Shown here: in pieces, positions 1-5,330 of the stretch
Layout of the letters: the number at the start of each line of letters is the position of its first letter
How positions within the stretch are numbered: position 1 is the first letter of the stretch
Notes under the pieces: generated by a model
Databases searched by the model: none
Told to the model about the DNA's origin: nothing
What the model saw: only the letters and a program-made list of their open reading frames with translations
Made by a program: the position numbers and the translations under genes
Assembly: GCA_029961005.1 (NCBI GenBank)
Contig: JASBVW010000085.1
Location: forward strand, 1-6,432
Direction of reading: 5' to 3'
From: Bacillota bacterium
GTDB taxonomy: Bacteria; Bacillota; UBA5301; JASBVW01
Length of the DNA stretch: 6,432 nt

Positions 1-807
1 GTAGTCCCTTGCTCGCCGGCCGGGGAGCTTTCCCCCGAGGCCGTGGCGGCCTCTCTCCGCCCCAATACCCGCCTGGTGGTTCTGAGCCACGCCTCCAATG
101 TCACCGGGACCATCCTCCCGGTGGAAGAGGTGGCCTCCACTTTGCGCCTGCGAGAGCGCGGAGTGTTGCTGCTGGTGGATGCGGCGCAATCGGTGGGAGA
201 ACTCCCGCTGAATCTACAGCGGACCCCCATCGACCTGTTGGCCTTCCCCGGCCATAAAGGCCTGTTGGGGCCTCCGGGGACGGGCGGCCTCTTCATTCGA
301 GAGGGCCTGCGCCTGAAACCCTTGAAGGAGGGGGGGACGGGGAGTGAATCCGAACTGCCACAGCAGCCGGAGGCGATCCCCGACCGCTACGAGAGCGGCA
401 CGCTGAATTCGGTGGGGATTGCCGCCCTGGGGGAGGGCGTGGCCTTCCTCCAGGAGAGGGGTCTGGAGAACGTCCGGCGGCACCAGCTGGCCTTGCAGAG
501 GAGGTTGCAGGAAGGGCTGCGCCGCATAGAAGGGCTCGAGCTTTACGGCCCCGAGGAACCTGAAAAAAGGGTGGGCATCCTGGCGCTCAACGTGCGCCAC
601 CTTTCCCCCGCCGAGGTAGCCTTTATTTTGGATCAGGCATACGGGATCGCCGTCCGGGCCGGCTTGCACTGCGCCCCCTGGGCGCACCGCACCTTGGGCA
701 CTTTCCCGCGGGGCGCGGTGCGCATCAGTACCGGCTGTTTTACCACGGAGGAAGAGATTGATGCCCTGGTGAAAGCTTTGGCAGAGATAGCGCACGCCGC
801 AGGATAG
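1..807 (+). CDS. Cysteine desulfurase family protein (aminotransferase class V), 5' partial
   Basis: This is a PLP-dependent fold-type I enzyme of the class V aminotransferase/NifS-like group, which takes sulfur from cysteine and forms alanine. The reading frame is open from base 1, so the N-terminus lies outside the window. About 268 residues are visible against roughly 380 usual for the family. The motif LLLVDAAQSVG places the PLP-pyridine aspartate at 178-180. FPGHKGLLGPPG carries the Schiff-base lysine at 256-258. GLHCAP near the C-terminus has a cysteine at 670-672, where the persulfide-forming cysteine of SufS-like enzymes is expected. The end, RISTGCFTTEEEID, is also typical. It lies 13 nt upstream of larB and probably shares its transcript. 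The sequence most resembles the small cysteine desulfurase-like subfamily found in Firmicutes rather than housekeeping IscS. Selenocysteine lyase activity cannot be excluded. The family call is firm; the substrate is inferred. Confidence 0.9.
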   Translation, partial: VVPCSPAGELSPEAVAASLRPNTRLVVLSHASNVTGTILPVEEVASTLRLRERGVLLLVDAAQSVGELPLNLQRTPIDLLAFPGHKGLLGPPGTGGLFIREGLRLKPLKEGGTGSESELPQQPEAIPDRYESGTLNSVGIAALGEGVAFLQERGLENVRRHQLALQRRLQEGLRRIEGLELYGPEEPEKRVGILALNVRHLSPAEVAFILDQAYGIAVRAGLHCAPWAHRTLGTFPRGAVRISTGCFTTEEEIDALVKALAEIAHAAG

Positions 808-820
808 CGAGGGAAGAAGG

Positions 821-1600
821 ATGGAGAGAGCAACCCTGGCTGAACTGCTGGGCGCTTTGTACGAGCACCGGCTCTCCGTAGAAGAGGCCTTGGAACGCCT
901 GCAGTTCTTACCGTATCTGGAGCTGGATTTCGCCCGTCCGGACACGCACCGGGGGATTCGCTGCGGCTTTGGCGAGGTGATCTACGGCGGCGGCAAGACC
1001 CCGGAGCAGGTGGCGGCCATTGCCCGCGGCTTGGCTGCGGCGGGCGGGAACGTCTTGGTCACGCGGGCGACCCGGGAGCAAGGGGAGGCTGTGGCGGGCG
1101 TCCTCCCCGGCGCCGTATTTCATCCCGTGCCCCGTCTGATTACGTTCCGACAGGCCCCTGCCCCCCAGCGCCTCGGCACGGTGGCGGTCCTCAGCGCCGG
1201 CACGGCTGATCTGCCCGTGGCGGAGGAGGCGGCGGTGGTGGCCGAGTTCTTCGGCAACCCCGTGCTGCGCCTCTACGACGTAGGGGTGGCGGGGCTGCAC
1301 CGCCTTTTAGACCACCTGCCCGCCCTTTCCCGCGCCCAGGCGGTGATCGTGGTGGCAGGAATGGACGGGGCCCTGGCCTCGGTGGTGGGCGGGTTAATCC
1401 CCCGACCGGTCATCGCCGTTCCCACCAGCGCGGGGTATGGAGCGGGGGCGGGGGGCTATGCTGCGCTGTTGAGCATGCTCAACTCCTGCGCGGCCGGGGT
1501 GGGGGTGCTCAATATAGACAACGGCTTTGGGGCCGCCTGCCTGGCCACGAGGATCAATACCCCCGTGGTGGAACCGGTAGAAGGAGCGGGCTCTCCATGA
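821..1600 (+). CDS. larB: Nickel-pincer cofactor biosynthesis protein LarB (pyridinium-3,5-biscarboxylic acid mononucleotide synthase)
   Basis: LarB carboxylates nicotinic acid adenine dinucleotide at C5 of the pyridinium ring and hydrolyses it to pyridinium-3,5-biscarboxylic acid mononucleotide. This is the first step toward the nickel-pincer nucleotide of lactate racemase-type enzymes. The 259-aa length fits the family (about 250). The N-terminal 60 residues show the usual helical segment followed by RPDTHRGIRCGFGEVIYGGGKTPEQ (residues 39-63). The C-terminal two thirds is the PurE-like AIR carboxylase domain, with LSAGTADLPVAEEA near 124-137 and VVAGMDGALASVVGG near 177-191. C223 in NSCAAGVGVLNIDNGFGA matches the cysteine reported to form a covalent substrate adduct in the Lactobacillus enzyme. 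The ATG is preceded by a purine-rich GGGAAGAAGG run that is very close to the start. The stop overlaps the larC start as ATGA, which suggests translational coupling. Confidence 0.95.
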   Translation: MERATLAELLGALYEHRLSVEEALERLQFLPYLELDFARPDTHRGIRCGFGEVIYGGGKTPEQVAAIARGLAAAGGNVLVTRATREQGEAVAGVLPGAVFHPVPRLITFRQAPAPQRLGTVAVLSAGTADLPVAEEAAVVAEFFGNPVLRLYDVGVAGLHRLLDHLPALSRAQAVIVVAGMDGALASVVGGLIPRPVIAVPTSAGYGAGAGGYAALLSMLNSCAAGVGVLNIDNGFGAACLATRINTPVVEPVEGAGSP

Positions 1601-2811
1601 AGGTGGCCTACTTTGATTGCCCCTCCGGGGTCAGCGGGGATATGGTCCTCGGCGCCTGGCTCGATGCCGGACTCTCTTACGAAGAGCTGCTCCGGCAACT
1701 GGCCCTGCTGCCGGTGCGGGGGTTTTCCCTGGCCCGCCGGGAGGTGCGCCGGGGCGCTCTGCGGGCGCTCCAGGTGGAGGTCCGGGTGGAGGAGGAAGAG
1801 CCCCCTCTCCGCCGCCTGGCGGACTTTCAGGCCATCCTGGCGCGGAGCGACTTGCCTCCCAAGGTAAAGGAGCGGGCAGGGCGCACCCTGGCCCTCTTGG
1901 CGGAGGCGGAAGCCAAAGTTCATGGGATTGCGCCGGAGGAGGTACATTTCCACGAGTTGGGAGGGCTGGACACTCTGGTGGACGTAGTGGGGGCGGCTGT
2001 GCTGCAGGAGATGGCGGGGGTAGAGCGGGTTTATGCCTCCCCGCTTCCCCTGGGAACGGGCTGCGTGGAGTCTCCGCACGGCCCGTTGCCCCTGCCTGCC
2101 CCGGCGGTGCTGGAACTTTTGCGCGGGGTTCCGGTGCACGGCGATCCCCGCGGGTGGGAGCTGGTGACGCCCACCGGGGCGGCCATCTTGCGGGCGGCCG
2201 GCGCTGTCTTCGGACCCTGCCCGGCGTTTACCCTGCAGAGCATAGGCTACGGCGCAGGTCAGCGGGAGGGGCCCGGCCCCCCCAACCTCCTGCGCCTGTG
2301 GCTGGGGGAGGCGGAAGAGGGTGGCAAGGACTGCCCCGAGGACGAAGTCTTGGTCCTGGAGGCCAACCTGGACGACATGAATCCCGAGTTCTTTGAGCAC
2401 GTCTCGGCACGCCTGACCAGAGAGGGAGCTTGGGATGTGACCTTGCTGCCCGCGGTGATGAAGCGGGGCCGGCCGGGGGTCATTCTCCAGGTGCTGGCTC
2501 CGCCGGCCTCCCGGGAGGCCATGCAACGAACGCTCTTCCAGGAGACGACCACCCTCGGCCTGCGCTGGCAGGTGATGCGCCGCGCCAGGTGTCAGCGGGC
2601 CCAAATGACCGTCACCGTGGGGGAAAAGCCGATCCGAGTGAAGGTGGCCACCTGGGAGGGAAAGTTGGTGAACCTTAAGCCGGAATACGAGGATTGCCGG
2701 CTGGCAGCAGAGGAGCTGGGCCTGCCGCTGAAAGAGATCTGGTGCCGGGCCGAGGCGGAAGCGCGGACCCGGTTGGGGAAGGAGAGCGAGAGCGGTGTCG
2801 TTTCTGAGTGA
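1597..2811 (+). CDS. larC: Nickel-pincer cofactor biosynthesis protein LarC (nickel insertase), unsplit
   Basis: LarC is the CTP-dependent cyclometallase that inserts nickel into the bis-thioacid pyridinium nucleotide, the last step of cofactor synthesis. The 404-aa protein starts with the family hallmark YFDCPSGVSGDMVLGAWLDAG (residues 5-25). It continues with VHFHELGGLDTLVDVVG (116-132) and ELVTPTGAAILRA (188-200). The C-terminal part has LEANLDDMNPEFFEH (254-268) and MKRGRPG (288-294), and ends with VNLKPEYEDC. In Lactobacillus plantarum the gene is split into larC1 and larC2, joined by programmed frameshifting. Here both halves are in one continuous frame, with an acidic linker around residues 238-250. 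AAGGAG at 1581-1586 sits 10 nt before the ATG. The gene overlaps larB by 4 nt and the DUF4446 gene by 17 nt. LarE, which supplies the two sulfurs, is not in the window. Confidence 0.95.
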   Translation: MKVAYFDCPSGVSGDMVLGAWLDAGLSYEELLRQLALLPVRGFSLARREVRRGALRALQVEVRVEEEEPPLRRLADFQAILARSDLPPKVKERAGRTLALLAEAEAKVHGIAPEEVHFHELGGLDTLVDVVGAAVLQEMAGVERVYASPLPLGTGCVESPHGPLPLPAPAVLELLRGVPVHGDPRGWELVTPTGAAILRAAGAVFGPCPAFTLQSIGYGAGQREGPGPPNLLRLWLGEAEEGGKDCPEDEVLVLEANLDDMNPEFFEHVSARLTREGAWDVTLLPAVMKRGRPGVILQVLAPPASREAMQRTLFQETTTLGLRWQVMRRARCQRAQMTVTVGEKPIRVKVATWEGKLVNLKPEYEDCRLAAEELGLPLKEIWCRAEAEARTRLGKESESGVVSE

Positions 2812-3466
2812 GTTGGTGACGTGGCAGAGCAGATTCGCCCTTCTGGGCCTGGTTGCCTTGGCGGGGGTGGGGGCGGTCCTTCTGGTGGTGCAGTCCGTGC
2901 GGCTGAACCGCCTCATGGCGGATTACCGCGCCCTGATGACCGGCGTGGAGGGGGAAGACCTCCATGCGGCCATCCAAAAGCACCTCAAGGAGGTCCGAGC
3001 CCTGGCTCGCCGCGTGAGTAATTTGGAGAAACTCGGCGAAAAATTGACGTGGGAAGGCGCCACTCACCTTCAGCGCGTGGGTCTGGTGCGGTACAACGCC
3101 TTCCCGGATATGGGGAGCAACCAGAGTTTTTCTCTCGCCCTGCTCGACGCCGGAGGCAACGGGATTGTCCTGACCAGCCTGTACGGCCGGAGTGAGTCGC
3201 GCATCTTCGCCAAGCCGATCCTAGCTGGCAAGTCTGAGTACACGCTCTCCGAGGAGGAGAAGGAGGCAATACGCCAGGCCACGACTGCCTTGCCGGAGCC
3301 GACCCGCTCCCGGGAGGAGATGGCCGCCGCGGAGGAGCCCGCCTTGGCGAAGAACAGAAAGGTGAGGACAAGAACGGGCGCCCGGCAGAAAAAGGCCCCC
3401 GCGCGCCAAGAGGGAGGCCTCCTTGCCGAGGAGGGGAAGAAAGAAGAAAGAAAAGAAGAGCGGTGA
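2795..3466 (+). CDS. DUF4446 family membrane-anchored protein
   Basis: This is a protein of unknown biochemical function, recognised by the DUF4446 signature. It begins with a short N-terminus and one membrane segment at about residues 14-33 (FALLGLVALAGVGAVLLVVQ), so it is probably anchored with its bulk in the cytoplasm. A charged helical stretch follows (about 53-85). The conserved core is VRYNAFPDMGSNQSFSLALLD (98-118), ITSLYGR-like LTSLYGRSESRIFAKPI (126-142) and the KSEYTLSEEEKEAI end (146-159). The family normally stops near here. This copy adds about 60 residues of Lys/Arg/Glu/Ala-rich, probably disordered tail. The GTG start is supported by AAGGAG at 2779-2784 with a 10-nt spacer and by overlap with the larC 3' end. 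From memory, DUF4446 genes in spore-forming Clostridia often lie near M23 peptidase, bactofilin and parAB genes, which fits this neighbourhood. The function is not assigned. Confidence 0.88.
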   Translation: MSFLSELVTWQSRFALLGLVALAGVGAVLLVVQSVRLNRLMADYRALMTGVEGEDLHAAIQKHLKEVRALARRVSNLEKLGEKLTWEGATHLQRVGLVRYNAFPDMGSNQSFSLALLDAGGNGIVLTSLYGRSESRIFAKPILAGKSEYTLSEEEKEAIRQATTALPEPTRSREEMAAAEEPALAKNRKVRTRTGARQKKAPARQEGGLLAEEGKKEERKEER

Positions 3467-3482
3467 ACAAAAAGGGCTACAG

Positions 3483-3578
3483 TTGAACGCCCGGATGGCC
3501 GATAATAAAAGAGCCGGAAATCTGGCACAAACTTGGAAGAAGCTAAAGGACCTCAGGCGGAAGACGGCGAAAGATTAA
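3483..3578 (+). CDS. Candidate small basic protein (31 aa), uncertain
   Basis: A short frame lies alone in the 161-nt gap between the DUF4446 gene and the M23 gene. From TTG 3483 it encodes 31 residues rich in Lys and Arg, including NLAQTWKKLKDLRRKTAKD. AAAGGG at 3471-3476 is 6 nt before this TTG. An internal ATG at 3495 would give 27 residues with no clear Shine-Dalgarno. The start overlaps the stop of a seven-codon mini-frame (GTG 3463 to TGA 3484-3486) that itself overlaps the DUF4446 stop, a pattern compatible with reinitiation. The frame also stays open upstream into the DUF4446 tail, so it could instead be the end of a frameshifted DUF4446 protein. The frame may be open by chance. No family was recognised. 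Apart from this ORF I see nothing convincing in 3467-3627. Confidence 0.25.
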   Translation: MNARMADNKRAGNLAQTWKKLKDLRRKTAKD

Positions 3579-3627
3579 CGCAGTGGGCGAGAAAGGACGG
3601 TGAAACTGGTCACAGAGCCAGGGAGCT

Positions 3628-4632
3628 ATGTACCGTGCGCTGAAGGACTTGAGCAGAAGACTTTACCTTGCCGTTCGCCAGAGTCAGCGGAAGACCCTGA
3701 CCATTATGCTGGTCCCGGATGCCCGCGAAGAGGTGCGCCGCATTCGCATCTCTTTCTTCTGGCTCTACACTCTTGCTGCGCTGCTCGTCGTGGTCAGCGC
3801 GGTCACCGCCTATATCTACTTTGCCTCTTCGGGGCTGCAGGTCTCCCTGTACCGCGAACGGGTGGAGCGGCGCCGGGAAGTAGCCCGCAACCTCCAGCTG
3901 CAAGATGAAAATCGGAGGAAGGACGAGGCCCTCTCCAGGCTTTACCAGGAGGCCAAACACCTCAGAGACAAAATGGTCCAGTTGGAGGATCTCAGCCTGC
4001 AGGTCAATGCCTTGATGCAGAAGGTGGGGCAGCCGGTCCGCGTGAGGACCCCTCTCCCCAGCCGGGGCGGCGCAGTTGAGCGCTCGGCTGATCTGGCGGG
4101 CCTGAGAGCGGGGTGGAGTGGCGGAGATGAACTCTTGCAGCAAGTGCAAAGTGAATTGTACGCTTTAAGGCGGGAAGTGCCGGAGCAGGAAGAGCGCTTG
4201 GTGGCACTTAAAAGCTCCCTGGAGGAGTATCACCGGCGGCTGGAGCACACGCCTTCGATCTGGCCGGTCTTCGGCTGGATCTCCTCCGGTTTCGGCTATC
4301 GCATCCATCCCCTCACGGGGGAAAGGGAATTCCATCAGGGCGTGGACATCGCTGTCCCCTATCGGACCCCCGTGCGGGCGGCGGGGGCTGGGACCGTGAG
4401 CTGGGCGGGGGTGCGGCTGGGGTACGGCCTCACGATCATCATCGAGCACGGGTATGGCCTGCGGACGTTGTACGCCCACAACTCGGCCTTGGCCGTGCGG
4501 CCGGGTCAGGTGGTGAAAAAGGGACAGGTGATCGCCTACTCCGGCAGTTCGGGGCGCACCACGGGGCCGCACCTGCACTACGAGGTTTACGTCAACGGCA
4601 AGCTGGTCAACCCACTGCGGTACCTACCGTAA
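3628..4632 (+). CDS. M23 family metallopeptidase with N-terminal membrane anchor and coiled coil
   Basis: This is a 334-aa membrane-anchored peptidoglycan endopeptidase of the LytM/M23 type, which cuts peptide cross-links outside the membrane. A basic cytoplasmic N-terminus (residues 1-40, with RKTLTIMLVPDAREEVRRIRI) precedes one membrane segment at about 42-65. Charged helical, probably coiled-coil segments span about 74-132 and 166-206. The catalytic domain starts near GWISSGFGYRIHPLTG (216-231). Zinc ligands are H236 and D240 in FHQGVD and H317 in HLH. H284 (YAH) and H315 are the expected catalytic histidines, so the domain looks active. It ends at VNPLRYLP. The ATG at 3628 is the first start in frame after a stop at 3601-3603; the nearby AGGGAG is only 2 nt away, so initiation may be weak. 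The gene is 19 nt upstream of the bactofilin gene, a pairing seen in cell-shape systems. Sporulation-specific use is possible but not shown. Confidence 0.93.
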   Translation: MYRALKDLSRRLYLAVRQSQRKTLTIMLVPDAREEVRRIRISFFWLYTLAALLVVVSAVTAYIYFASSGLQVSLYRERVERRREVARNLQLQDENRRKDEALSRLYQEAKHLRDKMVQLEDLSLQVNALMQKVGQPVRVRTPLPSRGGAVERSADLAGLRAGWSGGDELLQQVQSELYALRREVPEQEERLVALKSSLEEYHRRLEHTPSIWPVFGWISSGFGYRIHPLTGEREFHQGVDIAVPYRTPVRAAGAGTVSWAGVRLGYGLTIIIEHGYGLRTLYAHNSALAVRPGQVVKKGQVIAYSGSSGRTTGPHLHYEVYVNGKLVNPLRYLP

Positions 4633-4651
4633 AAAGGGAAGGAGATGCGCG

Positions 4652-5026
4652 ATGCTTAAAAAAGGCGGCGAAGGAGCTCCTGCCATGGATAAGGTCGACA
4701 CGCTGGTCGGGCAGGGGACACTGCTAAAAGGAAGGGTTGAGGCGCAGGGGACGCTGCGCATTGACGGCTTCATCGAAGGCGAGATTGTCACCACAGGGGA
4801 CGTCATCATCGGCGAAAAGGGAACCGTCAAAGCCCAGGTGACCGCGCGCAACCTGACCATAGGCGGCACGATGGAGGGCAATGCCATCGTCGGCGAATGC
4901 CTGTCCATTCTGCCCCACGGCCGCCTGGTAGGAGATGCCAAGATGAAAAGGTTGGTGATCGAGGAAGGGGCCTTCTTTCATGGTCGGTCGGAGATGCAAG
5001 GCCAAGGGGAGGGCGAGGAAGAGTAA
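4652..5026 (+). CDS. Bactofilin (polymer-forming cytoskeletal protein)
   Basis: Bactofilins polymerise without nucleotide into membrane-associated filaments that position wall enzymes and other proteins. The 124-aa product has the short hydrophobic-glycine beta-helix repeats typical of the family (former DUF583): GTLLKGRVEAQGTLRIDG, FIEGEIVTTGDVIIGEKG, VKAQVTARNLTIGGTMEG, and further turns to about residue 112. A short acidic tail follows (GQGEGEEE). The N-terminus MLKKGG resembles the short basic/hydrophobic membrane-targeting peptide of many bactofilins. Two starts have good Shine-Dalgarno sequences: ATG 4652 (AAGGAG 4639-4644, 7-nt spacer) and ATG 4685 (AAGGAG 4671-4676, 8-nt spacer). The first was chosen because it keeps the targeting-like peptide. 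It is co-transcribed with the upstream M23 gene on spacing grounds and is followed by a terminator. Confidence 0.93.
   Translation: MLKKGGEGAPAMDKVDTLVGQGTLLKGRVEAQGTLRIDGFIEGEIVTTGDVIIGEKGTVKAQVTARNLTIGGTMEGNAIVGECLSILPHGRLVGDAKMKRLVIEEGAFFHGRSEMQGQGEGEEE
4671..4676 (+). promoter_or_regulatory. Second Shine-Dalgarno inside the bactofilin gene
   Basis: AAGGAG lies 8 nt before an in-frame ATG at 4685, in addition to the AAGGAG at 4639-4644 that serves ATG 4652. The gene could therefore make two forms, with and without the first 11 residues (the putative membrane-targeting peptide). This is inference from sequence only. Confidence 0.4.
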
Positions 5027-5033
5027 CCGGAAT

Positions 5034-5079
5034 AAAACCCCCGCTGGCGGAGCAAGCTAGCAGAGAGCGGGGGTGTTTT
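5034..5079 (+). terminator. Intrinsic terminator after bactofilin
   Basis: A hairpin pairs ACCCCCGCT (5037-5045) with AGCGGGGGT (5066-5074), a perfect 9-bp stem with a 20-nt loop. The stem is extended by A/T pairs around a bulged G at 5075 and is followed by the T-rich run TTTTCTTT (5076-5083). It begins 7 nt after the bactofilin stop. This is the only strong rho-independent terminator seen in the window. Its 3' arm overlaps the Shine-Dalgarno of the next gene. Confidence 0.8.
5069..5075 (+). promoter_or_regulatory. Ribosome-binding site of the ykuS-family gene, embedded in the terminator stem
   Basis: GGGGGTG lies 6 nt before TTG 5082 and is the only plausible Shine-Dalgarno for this gene. 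Five of its bases form the 3' arm of the terminator stem, so folding would hide it. A transcript that starts inside or after the left arm (after about 5045) would leave it free. Confidence 0.45.
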
Positions 5080-5081
5080 CT

Positions 5082-5330
5082 TTGCCAAAGCGAGTAGCAG
5101 TCAGTTATGAACTGGGGCAGATTCGCGCTCTTCTTCAGGAGAAAGGCTACGAGGTAGTAGATCTGGAGGTGGGGGAGAAGGCGCTGCCTAAGGTGGACGC
5201 GGTGGTGGTCAGCGGCCTCAGCGAGAACCTGCTGGGCAGGGAGGACCGCCTGACCGGTGCTCCGGTCATTGACGCCCGCGGCAGGCAGGCGGAGGAGGTT
5301 CTGTGGGACCTGGGAAAACGCCTGAAGTGA
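5082..5330 (+). CDS. YkuS family protein (UPF0180)
   Basis: This is a small protein of unknown function of the UPF0180/YkuS family, widespread in spore-forming Firmicutes. The 82-aa product aligns by eye with Bacillus subtilis YkuS as I recall it. It has an N-terminal PKRVAVSYEL in place of AKIGVEQSL, then ALLQEKGYEVVDL, VDAVVVSGLSENLLGREDR and PVIDARGRQAEEV. TTG 5082 is preferred because it starts the protein where the family starts and has GGGGGTG 6 nt upstream. GTG 5073 in the same frame would add three residues but lies inside the terminator stem. The stop TGA (5328-5330) overlaps the ATG of spoIIP, so the two are probably translationally coupled. Because a terminator lies directly upstream, expression needs read-through or a nearby promoter that I could not identify. 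Confidence 0.85.
   Translation: MPKRVAVSYELGQIRALLQEKGYEVVDLEVGEKALPKVDAVVVSGLSENLLGREDRLTGAPVIDARGRQAEEVLWDLGKRLK
5293..5298 (+). promoter_or_regulatory. Shine-Dalgarno that may set the spoIIP start
   Basis: AGGAGG is 4 nt before GTG 5303, which is in frame with spoIIP and would add nine residues (MGPGKTPEV) before ATG 5330. No comparable site precedes ATG 5330, but that ATG overlaps the upstream stop. Which start is used cannot be settled from sequence. Confidence 0.35.

Noticed and set aside
214..945. A 243-aa open frame on the minus strand
   Set aside because: It is antisense to the cysteine desulfurase and larB genes, with low-complexity high-G+C composition and no motif.
1456..2916. 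A 486-aa open frame on the minus strand
   Set aside because: It lies wholly opposite larC and its neighbours, is rich in Arg, Pro, Gly and Gln as expected of antisense frames in high-G+C DNA, and shows no recognisable motif. LarB and LarC on the plus strand explain the sequence.
3483..3508. Sigma-A-like promoter TTGAAC ... GATAAT upstream of the M23 gene
   Set aside because: The spacer is 12 nt (14 to the alternative TAATAA), far from the usual 17, so it is not called.
3523..3537. Sigma-54-like site TGGCAC ... TTGG
   Set aside because: The -12 element lacks the required GC and the spacing is one base short.
3600..3613. Short inverted repeat GTGA ... TCAC before the M23 gene
   Set aside because: Only 4 bp of stem, which is expected by chance and has no T-tract.
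3600..3908. GTG-initiated 102-aa frame overlapping the M23 gene
   Set aside because: It runs out of frame over the well-supported M23 N-terminus and has no recognisable features.
5073..5330. GTG 5073 as the ykuS start
   Set aside because: It sits inside the terminator stem, leaves no ribosome-binding site upstream and extends beyond the family N-terminus; TTG 5082 fits better.
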